This document shows, one piece after another, positions 26,061 to 38,600 of a DNA stretch of 64,000 nt. Each line of letters opens with the position of its first letter. Position 1 is the first letter of the stretch. The notes beneath the pieces were generated by a model. The model was not told where the DNA came from. It saw only the letters and a program-made list of their open reading frames with translations, and made no database searches. The position numbers and the translations under genes were made by a program. The stretch is taken from NCBI RefSeq assembly GCF_020509005.1, contig NC_063013.1, positions 3,100,001 through 3,164,000 of the forward strand. The letters are read 5' to 3'. This DNA comes from Fulvia fulva (lineage: Eukaryota; Ascomycota; Dothideomycetes; Mycosphaerellales; Mycosphaerellaceae).

Positions 26061-26480
26061 CCTTACGACCTAAGTAGAAGTATTACGAATATAGGTTAGT
26101 AGGTATATCGTACGGTACTAAGACTAACTAAGTATATACTAAGTTAGTTAAGATAATAGTACGGTAATACTACCGAGATACCGTATTAATAGTAGGAGCG
26201 ACTTAGAGAACCTAAAGTTACTTAGCTAGTTAGTATAAGACTGTCGGAGGAACTGTCGTTATAGGATAAGGTATAGGTAAAACCGATAAGGCGTAGTAAA
26301 ACAGAACTAGGACTAGAGTAAGATCCCTCTATATAGGTATAAGAGACTTAGTCTCTTTACCGATAGTAGAGATACCTTTAGTACTAAACACTATTCTACT
26401 ATATACCTTTGTATACTATATTAGTCCTTCCTCCTTCCCTATTACGTGTCCTAACTTCCGTATATATATATACTATACCC
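26061..26480 (+). repeat. Probable Copia-1 3' flank and LTR
   Basis: Non-coding sequence after Copia RNase H. It has LTR-like traits (a TATA-rich segment near 26,320-26,345, then pyrimidine-rich DNA near 26,420-26,450), but the 5' LTR is outside the window, so the limits cannot be fixed. The junction with the minus-strand Gag relic on the right is somewhere near 26,480-26,500. Confidence 0.4.
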
Positions 26481-26489
26481 TTTTAATAC

Positions 26490-26762
26490 TACTATCTATT
26501 ACGCTTAGATAATAGTCTAGGCGTTTTCCGACGGTATTACTACCGGTACCGCGGTAATACCGTTATTACTAGCTCGCTTCTTAGGGCGTTCGTATAGATC
26601 GAGTAGATACTCGGCTACGCTAGGACCGTAGTCGGTCTAGCGGTAATAAATATTACCGCCTATAGCGATAATTCGAGTACGCTTATCCTAGGTAAGCGCG
26701 GTCAGGTTCTTAAAACGCTTAGGTCGCTAGTTCTAGGGTAGTAGAGGCTAATTAGTATATAG
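26490..26762 (-). pseudogene. Gypsy-4 gag relic, C-terminal fragment
   Basis: Continuation of the Gag frame interrupted by LINE-A3. On the minus strand it reads RPKRFKNLTALTQDKRTR followed by a glycine-containing segment (IAIGGNIYYRQTDYGPS) that looks like a zinc knuckle whose Cys/His became Tyr or Ile, then LLDLYERPKKR. The host target TAATTAGTATATAG (26,749-26,762) is repeated at 28,833-28,846. No protease or RT follows to the left, so this element is truncated here or never had a pol. Confidence 0.6.
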
Positions 26763-28832
26763 ATATTTCATTAAGCTGTTATAGTGCCCTTTGGCCTATA
26801 TAGCTATACTATCTTGTTTTTATATATATAGAGAGGAAACCGTATTAGTAAAAACCCCTCCTCCTTCCCGCCTGTCTTTTCCTCCTCGTTGTCGTCTTAA
26901 ATTTCCCTTGTTAGGGGTACGCTAGTGTTATAGGCCTGCCCTAATGACTACCCTATCTGCAACCCCCCTCGCTTCCGCCTCTTGTCTATCTACTCCTCCG
27001 TCTCGCTCGCGAGGCTAAACTGCTAGAGGTATCCCTACTGTAGTATCTACCGAGAGATTCGGCGAATGTTACCTTTGTCCCTAATAATTGACTTATAGTC
27101 TCTCCTTCCCGCTTAGTGCCTCCAATTTCCCCTACCTCTCGCCCACTACGGGCATCTTAGTAGCATATGTTCTAGGTTTTGCGATAGGTAGCTACACTAG
27201 TAGGCTAGGCTATAGATGTCTAGTACGCGTCTCCTAAATAGGTAGGCCCTTAATCTAATATGTTCGGACCTGATTTGGATCGCTATGCTTACTTCGGCCC
27301 TTGTCAGGTCCCTATATAGCTAGTAATTATGTCTCTAGAAGGCTCGGAGCGCTATCGGGCCTATTATCTTAGGGGGCTTCCTTTTCTAGTCCTACTCCTA
27401 TAGGTAGCTCGCTATCTATTCCGCTAGGCTTTAGGTCTTAGCCTTACTCCCGCCGGCCTAGCGAGTCCTACGCTCCTCCTCCTTTCGTGCTAGCTATTCG
27501 GTGCTTATCTATACGGCCGTAAAGGTAGTAAGGTCATCCTCTTTTTAGCTTGTCCTATGTCCTACCCTCCCCGGTAGCGGCTTTCTATCTTATTCTTTGC
27601 CTCCTAGATCGTGGTTTATACTAGGTAACCTATCGTCTTTGCCGCGTATTAAATTCTTATTCCCCGGATGTACTAGCCGATTAGTAGTATTCCTATCTCC
27701 ATTTCTACCGTACTTATTAACGTTGTCTTATATACGCCTAGTACCCTACGTAGGTTACCTACCTATATCCTGTTTAGGGGTTACTCTATCCGTTTCGGGA
27801 TCGGCTTGCCTACGCCTCCTATTCCCTAAATCTGTACCCCGTATAATATAGCTAGTCTAACGATCGCCTTATATATTACTCTTGCCTTGTCGAATGTTGC
27901 TCCCTATATAGATACCGTAAGCCTCTTTATCGAGGCTTTATTGACTTACGCTCGACTCTAGGCTTTCTTAATCTATACATTCTAGCTTAGCTTCGGGTCG
28001 AGCTAGATCCCTAGTACTCGTAGCTCCGCTAATAGCTTAGTCTCGTAGCCTTAGATTCTTACCGCCGCCTTTATATTATAGTATTATCTCGCTTTACTAA
28101 AGTATATAAGTTAGTACTTTTTAGGGGCGAACCGGGCACTATACTTCTTTACCTACTCCTCGCATTTCTTATACCTATCTTTAAGGAGGCGACAGTTCTC
28201 TTCTGTCGAGTCTGACTAAGCTAGGATGTTTATATCGTCTACGAACCCCGATACTAAGGTTTACGGAGAGGTGAGTAGGGGGATTAGGTCCGACATAAAT
28301 ATTAGAAATAGGATAGGGGAGAGAGTAGATCCCTAAGGTATTCTAGTCTGTACCTTTACCGGGTCGGACGTATACCTTCCTAGGACTAGGTATGTCGTCC
28401 GTTCCTAGAGAAAGGAGTAGACGAACGACGTTACCTACTAGGGGATGCCTTTCTACTATAGGATATGTATTAGCCTTTAGTATAAGACGTTATCGAAGGC
28501 CCCTACGATGTCGAGGGATAGTAAGGACGCCGCTCGGTTCCTACCGTAGTACTAGAGGGTCTGAATTTGCTCCGTAATTAGCTCTATTACTATTAGTGTC
28601 GATCGCTAGCTTCTTCCCCCTATCTGTGTTACTAGGAGTACGTAGTTATCCTCGGCTAGCTACGTAAGTCTCTAGGCTACTATCTTTTCTAGGACCTTCC
28701 CTATCGTATTTAGAAGTGCTATTAGTCTATACGACTTAGGCTAAGTATAGTCTTCCTTCTATAGCTTACGTAGCACTACTATTATAGACTCTCTATACGG
28801 CTTCGGGTAATACCCTAGCCGTAGGCACGCGG
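26763..28832 (-). mobile_element. LINE-A3, 5'-truncated copy without X
   Basis: A 2.07-kb LINE-A 3' fragment in the Gypsy-4 gag relic, bounded by the 14-bp duplication TAATTAGTATATAG. The CTAT-type tail is shortened, starting ATATTTCATTAAG on the plus strand. FVDD lies at 28,234-28,245 (minus). It begins at a point in the RT fingers and no X precedes it, so ordinary 5' truncation and X capture both occur in this family. Confidence 0.9.
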
Positions 28833-30096
28833 TAATTAGTATATAGAGAGCGGCTAAGAGGTACGGACGCGTTAGCTAGTAGAGCTACTAGTAGTATTTA
28901 TACTACCGTAGGCATAGCCGGCGGCTTAGTACTAGGTAGCTTCTTGTCCTTTAGTTCCTTCTCGTTAGCCTTACGAGAGAGATTGATCCCGAGCTAAGCT
29001 AGCTCGCTCTCTAGTTAGTAGCACTATACTAATAGTAGCTTAACCGTCTTAAAGTCTTAGCTAATAAGGCGCGTACGATATTTAAAACTAAGCTTAGACT
29101 TAAGTTCCTAGGTTTCCTACTTACGGCTTATAGTAGGTAGGAGACGCGCGCGCTCCTCCTAATAGCGGGAGTAGAATACTAAAAACTTGTCGGTCTTAGT
29201 TCTCTTAAGGGCGTTTGTATTATTACGCGTAGTACCCTCGGGGTCGTAGTTACCGAAGTTCTAGTTAAGGAACTTTAAAGCCTTACGGACTATCTTAAAT
29301 AGCTTACCCGTAACTTGTCTCCCGAAGGTAATCTTCTAAGGTACGTAGTTACGGAGTATCTATTAAGCTAGTCCCGTTATATACTCCTAGATAAACCTTA
29401 ATATAGACGGTACGTCCTTAAATACGGTTACTCCGATCTTATTACCTACCTAAATTATCTACTCGTCGAGGTTTAGTAAGTCTTTACTAATATTCTCTCC
29501 CGAGAACTTAGGCTTAGGTATATCGACTTAGGTAGATGTCTTAAAGTTCTTAGTTATAGTAGGATTATAGCGTACTACGTCGATACTAGTGTCTGCTAGG
29601 GCCTCGACGATTTCGAAGCCGTTATTATCGACCTCGTTCGTAGTAGCCTTCTTATACTTATTCTTATAGGGTCGAACGTCTTCGAAGTCGGACTCGGAAT
29701 CTAATGATAATAGATCTAATAAATTAGAGTTATACGGATTATTACGCTTCTTCTTACGCTTATCCTTTATAGACTTCTTAGCGGGTAGTTTAGTAGGTAT
29801 ATTAGGCTTATTTACTAACCTATTAGGAACCTTATCTCCTCGTCGGTAGCGTAATACCGAGAGTAATCGCGTAGAGCGCTACTTAGACTATTATCGGCCG
29901 CGTAGGCCCTTAGCGTCGGCGACTTACTATCGGAGGTCCTTAATCGTCTACTAAAGACTAGTAATGTCCGCTACCGTAGGCGTAGTATTGTCTAGTACAA
30001 GGTCCTTGAGTACCTTTACCTTATCCTTAAGTATAGCGACCTCCTTATCTACGATCTTAGTAGCCTTCTCGGCCGCCTTATTATTATATTACTATT
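28833..30096 (-). pseudogene. Gypsy-4 gag relic, central part
   Basis: Minus-strand frame with few real breaks: a lysine-rich stretch (KKSIKDKRKKKRNN near 29,750), an acidic stretch (LDSESDFEDVRPYK near 29,690), then a capsid-like region (PKPKFSGENISKDL near 29,500; ITGLAQQILRNYV near 29,360; FLVFYSRYQEERARLL near 29,150) and a C-terminal LINLSRKANEKELKDKKLP segment near 28,960. The layout fits a retrotransposon Gag capsid protein. LINE-B3 interrupts it on the right and LINE-A3 on the left. Confidence 0.72.
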
Positions 30097-30274
30097 GAAA
30101 TACGATTCCTTCCTTGCTCTACGCCAAAACACGACACATTCGAAAGCTCTTATTAAGGCCATTCTAACGATATAAAAAGCAGGCCACTGCCCCTAGGACT
30201 AAGGGAGTTCTACCTTATTTAATCTGGACAGCTTAAAGCTCTCTTTACCCTGTTTCTTCAGCTCTAAACGCCGC

Positions 30275-31586
30275 GGAGGTGCCTAGCTACATTAGGCAAC
30301 TCCTAGGCAATAGTAGCCTAGGCTACGGCACTAACGGCGCCTACGGCCCTATAGGCGAAGCCCCCCTAAGACAACTAGTAGCAACTTATAGAGGACGTAA
30401 AAAGTATAGAAACTAACGATCAGCTCCCTTACCGGTCTCTATAGGTAATGATCACTTAGCTACGCACGGCGCTTATACTGTCGTATTACCGAGGGCAACA
30501 AGAAATGAGGACGACGTCCTAGGCGATTAGTAAGGCCACCCGGAATTAACACCCCTATAGCTAGGCATCGGTCGCGGCATTAATACTAGGCCCCCGCCTA
30601 ACGTACGATGTAGTTACGATCCGTATTATAGCAAAGGAAGACTAGGCCGAAGTTACGAAGCTATCGAACAAGGAGCTCGCCTAACGAATTAACTAACTAG
30701 GGGTAGTCGTAGTGAACTAACAGTCTAACGGCACTCTATAGATCTATACTAGCTCTACTACTGCTAGGAGGCACCTAGAGGTATAGCTATAGTAGGCATC
30801 TAAGGTTGCGGCATTAGCGAAGGTCTTAACGAAACAATTCACGATCCTAGTCTACGATATGCCTAAGGAGTTTGACCTAACTAACTAGGGTCACCTACGC
30901 GCTCTCTAAGAGGACAACCCGGTCACTCTTAACTCTCTAATCCAGAAGGCGACTTGGCTCTATAGGAAATGGCCAGAAGGTAAGAAGGCCTCGGCGCTAA
31001 TAGTATAGCTATAAGACGCGAAAGCGGCGGATCTAGCGATAGAATAAGGCCTAGTCTAGCAATATAGCCTTAAGATAGTAGAAAAGCACTCCTTATCCTT
31101 TCGTATCCTCTAATGCTTCAAATGCTAATAGTATAGACACTAAACCTATACGTGCACAAACAAGTAGGCCTACTCGAACTATATAGGAGACTATATATCT
31201 AGGGACTATATATCGACTACGAGACGGTACGCGAACTGTCCGGGGCACTACCTATCGTATAGTACGGAATGCCTATAGCGGAAACTAGCGAAAAACAAGG
31301 CAATCATAAATAGAACCGTCGCCCTAAGATTCTACGGCGACCGTAAGGCTAGCCTATACCGGAACTAACTAGCGGCGGTCGGGTATAAGCGCCCTAGGGC
31401 CGAGAACGATATAAAGGATACGTAGCCTAGGGCGTACGGGAGGCCACGTGCTCTACTAGCTACGGCGAGGGAATCTAACTAGGCCCGGCTCCCCTTTAGT
31501 ATATAACCGATAGGCGTAGACTAGGACGTATAGGGTAGTAGGACATAGGACGATATAGAGGAAATGATTATCGATACCGATGACTA
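30275..31586 (+). pseudogene. LINE-B3 ORF1 relic
   Basis: Gag-like ORF1 as in B1. The first knuckle keeps both leading cysteines (CFKC near 31,114), while the following residues are altered (GGACAC to AGACAC, Gly to Arg). It ends shortly before the endonuclease frame. Confidence 0.8.
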
Positions 31587-31596
31587 GCCTCGATAC

Positions 31597-34500
31597 GCTT
31601 AGTATCATCTAGTATAACGTTAACTATAGCAAGGATATAGTCTAGAACCATTTCCTATACGAGGCGGACCTACGCGTCTACTACGTCCTTACAATCTAGG
31701 AGCTATAGATTAACCCGCACTATAAGAGACTAACGACCTACAAGTCACTAGGCTATACGACATGCCTACGAGGCGACGGTAGACCCCGCACGTGCTTCTA
31801 TGTTAGTAAGGACATACTAGAATCCGACTAGGAGGTAGTGTACTACGTAGACGAAGAAGGCGGGGGCGATATTACCTCCCTCTACGTAGGTAGCACCTAG
31901 ATACACAACCTATATATACAACCGCTAGCCTCGAGGTCTAGCCGCGACCTAGGGGTCTATAGACACCTAGACAGTACGCTTAAGAGACAAGGGTGCTATA
32001 TCGTAGTAGGAGACTTCAACATATACTACCCTTCCTAGGAAAGCCTTATATAGCCGTACCCTATAGCCGACGAAGTACTCGACTTAATAGCGAGCAACGC
32101 AATTGCCCTTAATACCCCGAAGGACCTAGGCACCTAGAAGAGAGGGGGACTCTAAGGCACGATCGACCTCTCCTAGATCTTAGATAGCCACTACTATACG
32201 GTAACCTACTACAGGATCGAACATAAACTCGAGGCGTCGTTAGACTATATACTAGTTAGGACCTCTATTACGACATAGATATAACGTATACTAGCGAGAA
32301 CCCCTAAGCCAAACTAGGGAAAGGCCTACTAGGCTAACATCTAGGCGTACCTCGATGACTCTAAGAGGCTAGTCTAGATCGCGTAGTAGTAATATAATAG
32401 TAAAGACGAGATAGACGAAGTAGTCTAGGGGTTGATAGACGAAATAAGAAAAGCGACCTCACTTCACGTTCCGCTTACCTAACTAACGATATAGTCTAAA
32501 CTATACTAGACGCTGGAGTGCACTACGGTAGTAAGAGAAGTAAGGAGAGCCCGCCGGGTATAGACGAGTAGCTATAGCGAGGAGGCCTAGAACGTATATA
32601 GGGAGGTATACTAACAGAAGAAAGCTATAATACGGAGGGAGAAAGTAGTCGGCTAGAGGGCTATAGTAGAAGAAATCGCCGGTAAGCTAGAGAGGATATA
32701 GAAGCTAGCGAAATGGGCCCGATAGGACCCTACACAGGGCTCCTCCTTCTCTATCCTAGCGCTATAATCGCCTAGTGGCCCGGTTAGCGACCCCGAGGCT
32801 AAGGCGCGTCTACTAGCTAGCAAGTTCTTCCTACCCCTAGTCGAGGCTAATCTAAGCGATATAAACAGCTCTACTCCCCTAGCCCCTAGTATCGCGGTCT
32901 AATAGGAGGTGTCCGAGGGAGAAGTTACCGCTATACTAAGGAAGTTGCCGGCGAAGAAAGCCCCGGGGCCGGATAGGATCCTAAACGAGCTACTAAAGAA
33001 GTGTAGAGATCAACTAGCCCTAGTAGTTATAGCGATCTTTAACGCCTACCTATAGACCGGATACCACCCGATAGCTTTTAAACAATCGACGATAGTAGTC
33101 CTACGTAAGCCGTAGAAGGAAGACTATACGTAGGTGAAGTCGTACCGCCTAATTACGCTCCTTAACACTCTTAGGAAGGCGCTTAAGAAGCTGGTTATAA
33201 CGAGACTCTCCGAGGCGGTAGAGGAATACTCCCTACTCCCGGACACCTAGATAGGTACGCGCCTATAGCGATCGACGCTATCCGCGATAGAACTTATCAC
33301 CTCTTAGGTAAAGGCTATCTAGTATAAGAATAGGGACAAGGTGGCTTCCTTACTTAGCCTAGACATATCGGGAGCCTTCGACTACGTATTATACCCGCGG
33401 CTTCTCTATATCCTAAGGTCGAAAGGACTCCCTAAGTAGCTTGTTAACTTCGTACGGTCCTACCTCTAAAACCGTAGTACGTCGATCCTAGTCGGCTAGT
33501 ATAGAAGCCTATTTCAAGCAGTCTATACTAGAATCCCGTAAGGCTTAACGCTAGTACCGATTCTGTTCCTCTTCTTTATAGCGACGCTACTCCTAGCCCT
33601 AGAATCCCAGAACACCGCTACGAGCGGCTTCGTAGACGACATAAACATCCTAGCGTAGTCTTCCTCGACTAAGGAGAACTATAGGCTACTAGAAGAGAAG
33701 CACAAGATCTACGAGGACTAGGCTAGGAGGCACGGGGCTCGGTTTGCCCTAGAAAAGTACAATCTAATACACTTTACGCGCCGGCTACGGTTCTATAATA
33801 TACAAGCTTCTATCTAGATATAGGGGCACACGACTAACCCGGCAAATCAGCTTAGGATCCTCGGACTATAGGTAGACCCGGCGCTACGGTAGAGGAAGTA
33901 CGTATAGGCAATATTACGGAAAGCTAAACAGAATATAGCATTATGCTAGAGGCTCACTACGTCTATATAGGGGGCGGACTTCCGGTAGTTACGACTTCTA
34001 TATACGGCTATTATACGGCCAGTCCTTACCTATAGTAGCTAAGTGTGGTCCTTAGGCGAGAGGGCCTACCTATCGAAGGGACTCGTCGCGCCGCTAGCGA
34101 AGATCCAAAACTAATGCCTAAGGAAGGTCACCGGGGTATATAAGTCGATACTAACGAGGATGCTTAAGCACGAGACCGCTATACCGCCGATCGACCTATA
34201 CATCTAGGGACTACAGACCTCCTACTTAGGCAAGTCGGTACAGTACCTAGTATAGAAGGTCATCGCTAGTGTAGTCGTAAGGGCCCGCGAATTAGTACTA
34301 GCGTATAAGGGCATTCGACCCGGAAACGAGCCGAACTACCGGGTAAGGGACGAATAGCTAGCAATATAATAGGAAGGTAAGAAATCGTTTATAGAGTAAC
34401 TATAGAAAGAGAGGTGGAACAACTAGGTTGTAGGGTATAGTGGACGCCCTTAGCTAGCGGGACAACCTAAGGAATGGTTAGCTACAAAATCCGCGGTCAA

Positions 34501-34960
34501 GCACCCCCCGAAGCTTATCTACTACCGCCTTACGAGGGTATAGAGTAGTATAGTAACCTAACTACGAAGCGAACATATCGGCCTCTAGGGGTACCTATTA
34601 TAGAGGAAGGTTCTAGGATATACGAATACTAGCTGCCCCTACGGCTATCGCTCCTAGAACGTACGGCACGTACTCCTCGTCTATCCGAGGTGGTCGCTAG
34701 GAAGGGGGGAGTGGATGGCAAAGGCGAGGAACCGGACGATTAGGGCACTTCTTAACAACGCTAAAGACCTACGGCGTATTACGAACTAGATACTAGAGAA
34801 GGGCTAGCTAGAACAGTACCGCCTAGTAGGAGTAGTGCGGGAAGAGAGGACACGACGTAGCGCGACGAGACCGGCTAGGAGCGGGGGCTAACGGGGTAGT
34901 AACATAGACTACGTACGTTCAGAGGGAAAGCTAATCTAGACAAGGAGTAGTCGGGGGCGG
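31597..34960 (+). pseudogene. LINE-B3 ORF2 relic
   Basis: Endonuclease (GDFNIYYP near 32,010, with His to Tyr relative to B1), RT (FVDD at 33,629-33,640) and a C-terminal zinc motif (CPYGYRSQNVRHVLLVYPRW near 34,635-34,695, with the histidine kept). Same domain order as B1. A CAG (Gln) remains at 33,608, where B1 and B2 have TAG, which shows what the ancestral codon was. Confidence 0.92.
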
Positions 34961-35065
34961 GAAGGGTTTTTACCTATTCGGGTTTCCCTTTGTATATAAC
35001 AATAGATATATACCTATATAGGCCGGATAGGGTCCTAGAACAGGGGAATAACAAATCTATCTATC

Positions 35066-35475
35066 TATATTACTATTAATTAGCTTCCTTCTAAAGGCGC
35101 TCCGCTTCTAGCTTATAATTATGCCCCTCTTAGGCCGTACGCTAGAGTTCCGAGTATACTTCTTTATACTTATTCTTATTTAGCTTATTAGCTTTCTATA
35201 ACGCCGCCCTATCTAGGATAGCTTAGCGATAGTTAGCCTCGAGTCTTCGGAGCGTATATAATATAGCTTCCGGTTAGTTTTAGACTTAATAACGTAGGGA
35301 AGCCGAGTCGAGTATACTTAGCTAATCGAGAGGAATATATAAGGTCGAGCTTAGGCCTTAGCTATCCGTAATATCGACCGTAAAGTCCTAGCGAGCCTAA
35401 TCCTACTCTCCGTAAGCCTTCCGATAGGTAGTAATGTCCGAGTCTTAAATAAGATCTATAAGGTAGAAGTAGTTA
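35066..35475 (-). pseudogene. Gypsy-4 gag relic, N-proximal part
   Basis: Minus-strand frame reading FYLIDLIQDSDITTYRKA from about 35,470 and a helical, charged stretch (KANKLNKNKYKEVYSELQ near 35,160) that looks like coiled coil and continues, after LINE-B3, into VDKEVAILKDKVKVLKDL near 30,030. The right end is the Gypsy-3 target AGTTA (35,471-35,475, repeated at 47,644-47,648). Confidence 0.7.
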
Positions 35476-35659
35476 TATAAGGGCGCGCGTACTATAGGGT
35501 CCGAACGAGATAGTTCTTATTCTATAAAGCTACGAAAGAGGAGCGCGAGGCGCGGCAAAGTTATAAAGCGAAGCTAAGCCGCGCTAACCTAATACGGAAG
35601 GTCCGCGGTTTAGCCGGGCCGACGTAGCTATAGTAAGGGGTTACGGGCTACCCGTAATA
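35476..35659 (-). repeat. Gypsy-3 3' LTR (184 bp)
   Basis: Starts TATAAGGGCGCGCG and ends CCCGTAATA on the plus strand; matches 47,460-47,643. Short for a Gypsy LTR. GC-rich, with an internal inverted pair (GGTTACGGGCTACCCGTAA) near its end. Both copies share most of their TpA sites, so part of the decay predates this insertion or hit both LTRs alike. Confidence 0.92.
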
Positions 35660-35675
35660 GGTCCCCCCCTCCTAA
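35660..35675 (-). other. Polypurine tract of Gypsy-3
   Basis: On the minus strand an uninterrupted A/G run (AGGAGGGGGGGGACC) abuts the 3' LTR, the expected plus-strand primer site. Confidence 0.78.
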
Positions 35676-35699
35676 AATACGCCGTAGTCCTCTAAGCGT

Positions 35700-38600
35700 T
35701 ATGTACCTTATAAGGCTACTTGCCTATCGAGCTCTATAATCGCGCGAACGCCTAATTATCCTCTAGTGCCCTATTGTCATCCGATAACATCGCATTCGCT
35801 CTATTAAGACTATCCTCGACCGGCTTCCTTCGAGAAACATATTACCTAGTTAGCTAGCTTGCCCTAGACCTAAGTCTGTCTTCGGCTAGCACTAGCGTAT
35901 AATCCTTATAACTAAAGTTAGGTATTCTTGTAGGCTCTATAGGCTCTACTCGGGTATCGAATATGTACGGAGTAGATTCTATTAGAGGTAAGGCTCGAGG
36001 CGACTTATTTATAACGGTGTCTTTTAGAATGACCCTGATCGTGTTAAGCCCGAGCACCTTAGTAGCTAGTAGGGACTAGTTAGATAGAGCTACGAAGCCT
36101 ATAGGCGTAGACAACTCCGGCCGGTTATAGTAAAAGTCTATAATAGCGGCGGCTACGTGTTTAAGGATGTCCTCTATAGGTTACTAGGTCTTACTATCCT
36201 CCTCGTTCTAATATCCAGCCCATTTCACCTTATACTATATATCTACCTTACGCTTGTGCCCCTTCTTTACCTTGCCTACTCGCTTACGGGTATATATATT
36301 AAGGATCTTTTCTACCTCGTATATATACGTAGGTACTACTACTATATTGGCTACTATATTAGCCTCGGTATTGTTAGGTTCGATAGTTATCGGTAGTAGC
36401 GGCGCTAGATACTACCCTTTAAGTAGTAGGAAATCGGGGTGGTCGGCTCGTTATAGTAGTAAGGTATAGAAGCAGTTATTAAGTCCTACTAGAGCGTCTA
36501 ATAGTTTTAGTCGATAAGAGAGTCTAGCCGGTATGACTTCCGTAATCTAGTAAGGGCCGGTATATCTCCTATCTAGCTTCTTAGATAGTCGAGTCGTACG
36601 GATGTTCTTAGTACTAAGATACACCTAATTACCTACCTTATAGTCTAGAGGAATGCTTCGGTAGCTATTTGCTACTTCTACTTAGAGAGCTTATAACATT
36701 CGTATATTCTCGTAAAGGTACGTATAAAGCTCGCAAATTCGACGTATAAAGGTTTCTATTACGTATCTAGTCGCTAGAGAGTGGTCAGTCCTCCCTCCTT
36801 TCTAGCGTTCAGATCAACTCGCTCTATAAACTTAGGGTTATAGCCTAAGGTAGCGTAGAACGGCGACATACTAGTAGTCTTAGATAGGTGATTATTAATC
36901 GCAAACTAAGCAAGGCATAGCTATTCTGCCTAGTCATCCTGTACCTTATTAGTAAATATATAAAGATACTATTCTATCGCCTAGTTAGTACGTTCTGACT
37001 GTCTATTAGTTTCTAGGTAATACGAAGAACTTAGCTTACGATTTGTACGGAGCATCTTATAGAGTTTCTTCTAGAAGGTAGTAACCTACTACTTACTACG
37101 GTCTAATATAATAGTATTAGGAAATCCGCGCCGACAGAACATATGTTTAAGGAAAAGCCTTGCCGTATTCTATACTATTATCTTGTTAATAGGGATCAGC
37201 TCGACTTCCTTAGTAAGCCTATTAGTAACGGTTATAATGTTGTTATAGACTATACCGTTAAGAGTACTGTCTAGGAGTCCGATAACAAAGTCGACTATAA
37301 TGTACTTCTAAGGCCGATCTAGAACAGGAAGTGGCTATAATAATCCTAGTAGCTAGGAGTATAGAGATTTTGTTATACGGTAGGTACGGCAATTCGTAGT
37401 ATATCTACGTACGGATCTCGCTAATCTAGGCTAGTAGAATTTACGTACTACGAGTTTATAAGTGCGAGCTCGTCCTAGATAGCCTACTACTAGAGCGTTA
37501 TAGTTTATCTTAATTATCCTAGTCTATAAGGCTTAGTTATTTAGTATCTATAAGCTCTAGCCGTCGTATTGATTTCGAATATATAGTAGGTCGCTATCTA
37601 CTTTATAGTATACTAGGTGAATCTTCGCTCTCTATAGTAGTATAGAAGTGCGGTCTTTCTATAGGTCCTTAATCGCGGTCTTAAGCTCGTTATTGGTTAC
37701 GTACGCCGTCGATATTCGATAGTCGAGTTCGGCTTCCCGCTGACTTTTACGGGTCGCCGGTTATTTAGTAGGCGCATCTCGTTCTATAGGTATGAACTCT
37801 TTAGCTTTAGGGTCTAGCTATACTAGTTCCTCTTCTTCCGGCGTATCTTCTACTATTACCTATAGTAAGGCGATCTTAAGGAATCGCTTAGGAGGTAGTA
37901 ATGTCTAATGCTAATACTAGTTCCGAGGGTCGTCTACCCCTTATAGAAGGTCCTAGCTACGTCTCGTTAGGCTGTCTAGCTTTATACCTTGAAGTCCTAG
38001 ACGGTATATTATCTTGAAGTTAAACTATAATAAGAACTTAGCCTAACGCGCTTGTCGCCAATTTAGCTACTTTGTCTTTATAAAGTATTCTAGGTTCTTA
38101 TAGTCGGTATAAATCTTGACTAGCTATAAGTCCTTATTATCTACTTCGTAGGCGAGCTCGGGTCTTTATTCCCTAAAAGCCTTGATAATAGCTAACAGTT
38201 CCTTGTTATAGATTTTATAATTACACTCCTATAGACTTAACTTCTTCGAGTAGAAGGCTATAGGATATAGTACACTATTCTCGTTATACTACGAAAGTAC
38301 GCCGGCGTTCACAAAATCTAAAGAATCTGTCTCTACTACCGTTTCCCTACCTAGCATATAATATACGAGTATACCGGCTTTGCTAAACGTAGCTTTCAAA
38401 TTATTAAAGGCTCGTTAGCAATCTAGTGACTATTAAATCCTTCTATTCTTATGATTGCTTAGTCCGTCCGACTTGGTCAGGTTTGTAAGAGGAGCAGCTA
38501 TACGCGAAAATGCTTCGATGAACCGCCTATAGAAGTTAGTAAATCTAAGGAAGGCCTAGACATCCTTTAGGTTCATAGGAGCTTCCTATATCTAAATACA

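Larger units (their letters stand above)
30097..35065 (+). mobile_element. LINE-B3 with a 20-nt X fragment at its 5' end
   Basis: Full-length-type LINE-B (4.97 kb) inserted in the Gypsy-4 gag relic, bounded by the 12-bp duplication TATATTACTATT (30,085-30,096 and 35,066-35,077). Its first 21 bases are G followed by AAATACGATTCCTTCCTTGC (30,098-30,117), identical to the 3' end of X, joined to the LINE-B leader at TCTACGCC. Tail CTATCTAT at 35,056-35,068. Confidence 0.93.

Noticed and set aside
20860..28577. Open frames of 61 codons opposite LINE-A at 20,860-21,045 and 28,392-28,577.
   Set aside because: Antisense to the RT palm (LLSLDIVGAFD region). No independent coding signal.
36157..36469. 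Two overlapping plus-strand frames at 36,157-36,469 that look like hydrophobic, membrane-type peptides.
   Set aside because: They are antisense to the Gypsy-3 chromodomain, whose minus-strand reading is clearly recognisable.
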